Below are positions 62,364-64,000 of a stretch of 64,000 bases of DNA, piece after piece. Under the pieces are notes generated by a model. That model ran no database searches. It was not told where the DNA came from and saw only the letters and a list, made by a program, of their open reading frames with translations. This DNA comes from Psychroflexus aurantiacus (lineage in GTDB: Bacteria; Bacteroidota; Bacteroidia; Flavobacteriales; Flavobacteriaceae), in NCBI RefSeq assembly GCF_010820555.1, contig NZ_JAAIKD010000005.1, forward strand, positions 248,001 through 312,000. Reading direction: 5' to 3'. The position numbers and the translations under genes are program-made. Position 1 is the first letter of the stretch. Each line of letters begins with the position of its first letter.

Positions 62364-63122
62364 TTATTTGTTCGTTTTGTCGTTTTCTAAAATAGTTAAT
62401 AGGTTTTCTGATTTTATTTTTATTTCTTTAAGTAAAGCAATTTGAAAATTACAAGTTCTTAATGTGGTATGCGCTTGATTACCAAAAAGTCTAAATTGCT
62501 CTGATTCTGAATCATATCGCCAATCCTCAAGTTTATCATCTTCACTGTTTATTCCTGCGAAAATTGAGCCCATAAATTTGGTTAAATCTATAGCATTTTG
62601 AAACTCAATAGTGCTGAGATTCCATTTTTGCATTTCCTCTGCATAAGCTTGACCATAAAAGTCCAGAACATTTTTAACCTTTAAAATTGCCTCTTTTTTT
62701 TCTTTGTTAAATAATGAAAGATTGCCTGTGCTAATTAAGTCGTCAATGGTATATGTTGAAGAAGTTAGCTTACTAATAAACATTAGCTTAATACTATCCA
62801 TTTTTTTATTAAGAATCGTAATGTCCCTGTTTTGTTTTCTATAATAGTTAAGGTATTCTAGATTTCTTGTTCGATAAGCGTTGGTAATACTGTCCTCTTT
62901 TTTTATTTTTTCCAAATCGCTTTTCAGTTCAACTATTAAGCTGTTTTGGTAGGTTTCCATCAACTTATTCTGCTTTGAGAGTTCATTGGAATTGTTAATT
63001 TGTAAAGCAATCAAAATGCCTATTACTACAAGAGTAATTTCGCCAACGGCATAGAGTAGATACTTACTGAACTTATTTTCAGTCAGTAATTCTTGTCTAA
63101 TTTTTCTAAAGAATTTTATCAT
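62364..63122 (-). CDS. DUF6090 membrane-anchored protein, copy 7
   Basis: 252 residues: MIKFFRKIRQELLTENKFSK, helix EITLVVIGILIALQINNSNE, then a variable helical domain. Directly upstream neighbour of copy 6, each with its own repeat. Confidence 0.88.
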   Translation of the reverse strand: MIKFFRKIRQELLTENKFSKYLLYAVGEITLVVIGILIALQINNSNELSKQNKLMETYQNSLIVELKSDLEKIKKEDSITNAYRTRNLEYLNYYRKQNRDITILNKKMDSIKLMFISKLTSSTYTIDDLISTGNLSLFNKEKKEAILKVKNVLDFYGQAYAEEMQKWNLSTIEFQNAIDLTKFMGSIFAGINSEDDKLEDWRYDSESEQFRLFGNQAHTTLRTCNFQIALLKEIKIKSENLLTILENDKTNK

Positions 63123-63146
63123 TGGTTATTGGTTGGTCATAATGAA

Positions 63147-63198
63147 ACACAACGGTTTGTATATGAGCCGTTTTAATGGCTTATATACATTGTTGTAA
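63147..63198. repeat. attC-like element 15 (short form)
   Basis: 52 bp: left box ACACAAC, right box GTTGTAA. Arms GTATATGAGCC and GGCTTATATAC are complementary with one G-T pair around a 7-nt loop. The simplest member, showing the basic fold. Confidence 0.7.
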
Positions 63199-63205
63199 AT
63201 AGTAA

Positions 63206-63631
63206 TTATTTCGAATACAAAACATTTTTTTTCATGATAAGATTAATAACAATTCTAATTAAGAAATAGCCAATTAGTATAATAAAAAAAGGACCAAAAT
63301 TGAAGCTAAAATATAAATTGTCAAATGGCCAAAATAACTTGTTAATAATTGGGCCCAAAATCGAAATGTAAAGTGCTAGCCAAATTCCAATAGCTGTAAC
63401 TTCAATGACTAAATTTTTATGTTTAAAAATCCTCTGGATAATGTTTTTGACAAGGAGCACAATTACAATCAATGATAATACTGCAGATATACTAAATAAA
63501 AGCCAATACCAAGGATGTTCTTCAAAAGTCGAATCGCTTCTACCTATATGTTCAAAGTAATCATAAACGGAATATATGACTACTATAGACATTAAATAGG
63601 CTGTAGGATATTTAATTAATTTTTTAATCAT
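63206..63631 (-). CDS. Four-helix membrane protein, unknown
   Basis: 141 residues with four hydrophobic helices and basic loops. No domain recognised. Sits between elements 15 and 16. Confidence 0.6.
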   Translation of the reverse strand: MIKKLIKYPTAYLMSIVVIYSVYDYFEHIGRSDSTFEEHPWYWLLFSISAVLSLIVIVLLVKNIIQRIFKHKNLVIEVTAIGIWLALYISILGPIINKLFWPFDNLYFSFNFGPFFIILIGYFLIRIVINLIMKKNVLYSK

Positions 63632-63640
63632 ATTTATTAT

Positions 63641-63771
63641 TTACAACGACTAGTATATGAAAAGTAGGCGATTTCGAAACATGAAACTGTCGGTTAAGAA
63701 TGAAATTTGATTCGAGCTATAAGCCTGGATTTTATTCCGGTTTCGCCTATTTTTTATAGACATTGTTAGCC
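63641..63771. repeat. attC-like element 16
   Basis: Left box TTACAAC, right box GTTAGCC. Arms GTATATGAAAAGTAGGCGA and CGCCTATTTTTTATAGAC, closely matching element 7. Confidence 0.75.
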
Positions 63772-63804
63772 TTTGTTTTTGTTTATTTCATTTTTCTTTA
63801 GCGT

Positions 63805-64000
63805 TTAGGTATTATTATTTTCCAAACTTACTTTGATATAGTCATTGATAGTTTTCTCTAAAACATCTAAAGGCATAGCGCCATTTTGTAAAACTGCATT
63901 GTGAAACTCCCTCAAATCAAATCGACTCCCAAGTTCTTGTTTTGCTTTTTCTCGTAATTCTAAGATTTTCATCATTCCAATTTTGTAGGCGCAGGCTTGT
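63805..64000 (-). CDS. DUF885 protein, C-terminal part (partial)
   Basis: 64 residues entering from the right edge: [20 protein letters not shown], then [20 protein letters not shown]. It aligns well with the C-terminus of the DUF885 lipoprotein at 30684 (GQATGYKIGMLKIGELRQKA; FDIKAFHDLVLGSGALPLNY). It is a second paralogue, in array orientation, with its stop 33 bp beyond element 16. Confidence 0.85.
   Translation of the reverse strand, partial: QACAYKIGMMKILELREKAKQELGSRFDLREFHNAVLQNGAMPLDVLEKTINDYIKVSLENNNT

Larger units (their letters stand above)
45837..64000. other. attC-like repeat / gene-cassette array (candidate CALIN)
   Basis: Genes of 0.3-1.3 kb, 18 of 19 on the minus strand, are separated by imperfect inverted repeats bounded by AAC and GTT boxes. 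The best boxes match RYYYAAC/GTTRRRY exactly: GCCTAAC 54669, ATCTAAC 59125, GTTGGGC 52636, GTTAGGT 58733. Interior sequence varies while end boxes and arms persist, as in integron attC sites. No tyrosine recombinase is in the window. Integron nature is inferred. Confidence 0.5.

Noticed and set aside
45837-64000. CRISPR array
   Set aside because: Repeats are long, imperfect and separated by whole genes, not by uniform short spacers.

Overview
The window is a chromosomal segment of a marine-type member of the Flavobacteriaceae (Bacteroidota). The evidence is the gene content (DUF3667, DUF3098, DUF177-rpmF, DUF885, DUF6090 and DUF6624 families), -7 boxes of the Bacteroidota form TAnnTTTG, AT-rich start regions without strong Shine-Dalgarno sequences, and dispersed GC-rich palindromes of the kind common in this phylum. 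There are no rRNA or tRNA genes.

Region 1 (1-44.4 kb) is mostly conserved chromosomal core. It opens with the end of an arsenic cluster (a Cys-rich C-terminus, the ACR3 arsenite exporter and an arsenate-reductase-type LMW phosphatase). Next comes a TetR-regulated efflux or secretion operon (TetR, ABC protein, HlyD, TolC). Housekeeping genes follow: ribE, pdxA, DUF177-rpmF, a cold-shock gene, a ClC channel, aspS, tag, the ftsX-DUF3098-uppP-truB operon, leuS and polA. Further on are a metallophosphoesterase, a VOC protein, a DUF885 lipoprotein, an MscS channel, a YbbA/YbbP/TesA-like lipid or lysophospholipase module and a gasdermin-like protein. leuS is unusual: a DUF559-type nuclease domain flanked by palindromic repeats lies in frame inside the synthetase.

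Region 2 (about 45.8 kb to the right edge) is accessory DNA, visibly more AT-rich. Nearly every gene is separated from the next by an imperfect inverted repeat of 50-150 bp that ends in an AAC box on one side and a GTT box on the other. Several of these boxes match the integron attC consensus RYYYAAC / GTTRRRY exactly. Of 19 genes, 18 are on the minus strand. They include six of the seven DUF6090 paralogues in the window, a sensor kinase/response regulator pair, a LytTR regulator with a two-lobed aspartic protease, a beta-lactamase-fold pseudo-enzyme, small membrane proteins and gene fragments. No integrase gene is present. An ORF-less group II intron sits inside the GTT box of the first repeat, in the opposite orientation to the genes. 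I read this region as an integron-like cassette array lacking its integrase within the window (a CALIN-like array). This is an inference from repeat structure and gene order and was not computed.

The best candidates for something new are the attC-like array with its intron and DUF6090 cassettes, the nuclease-domain insertion in leuS, and the gasdermin-like gene without an adjacent protease.
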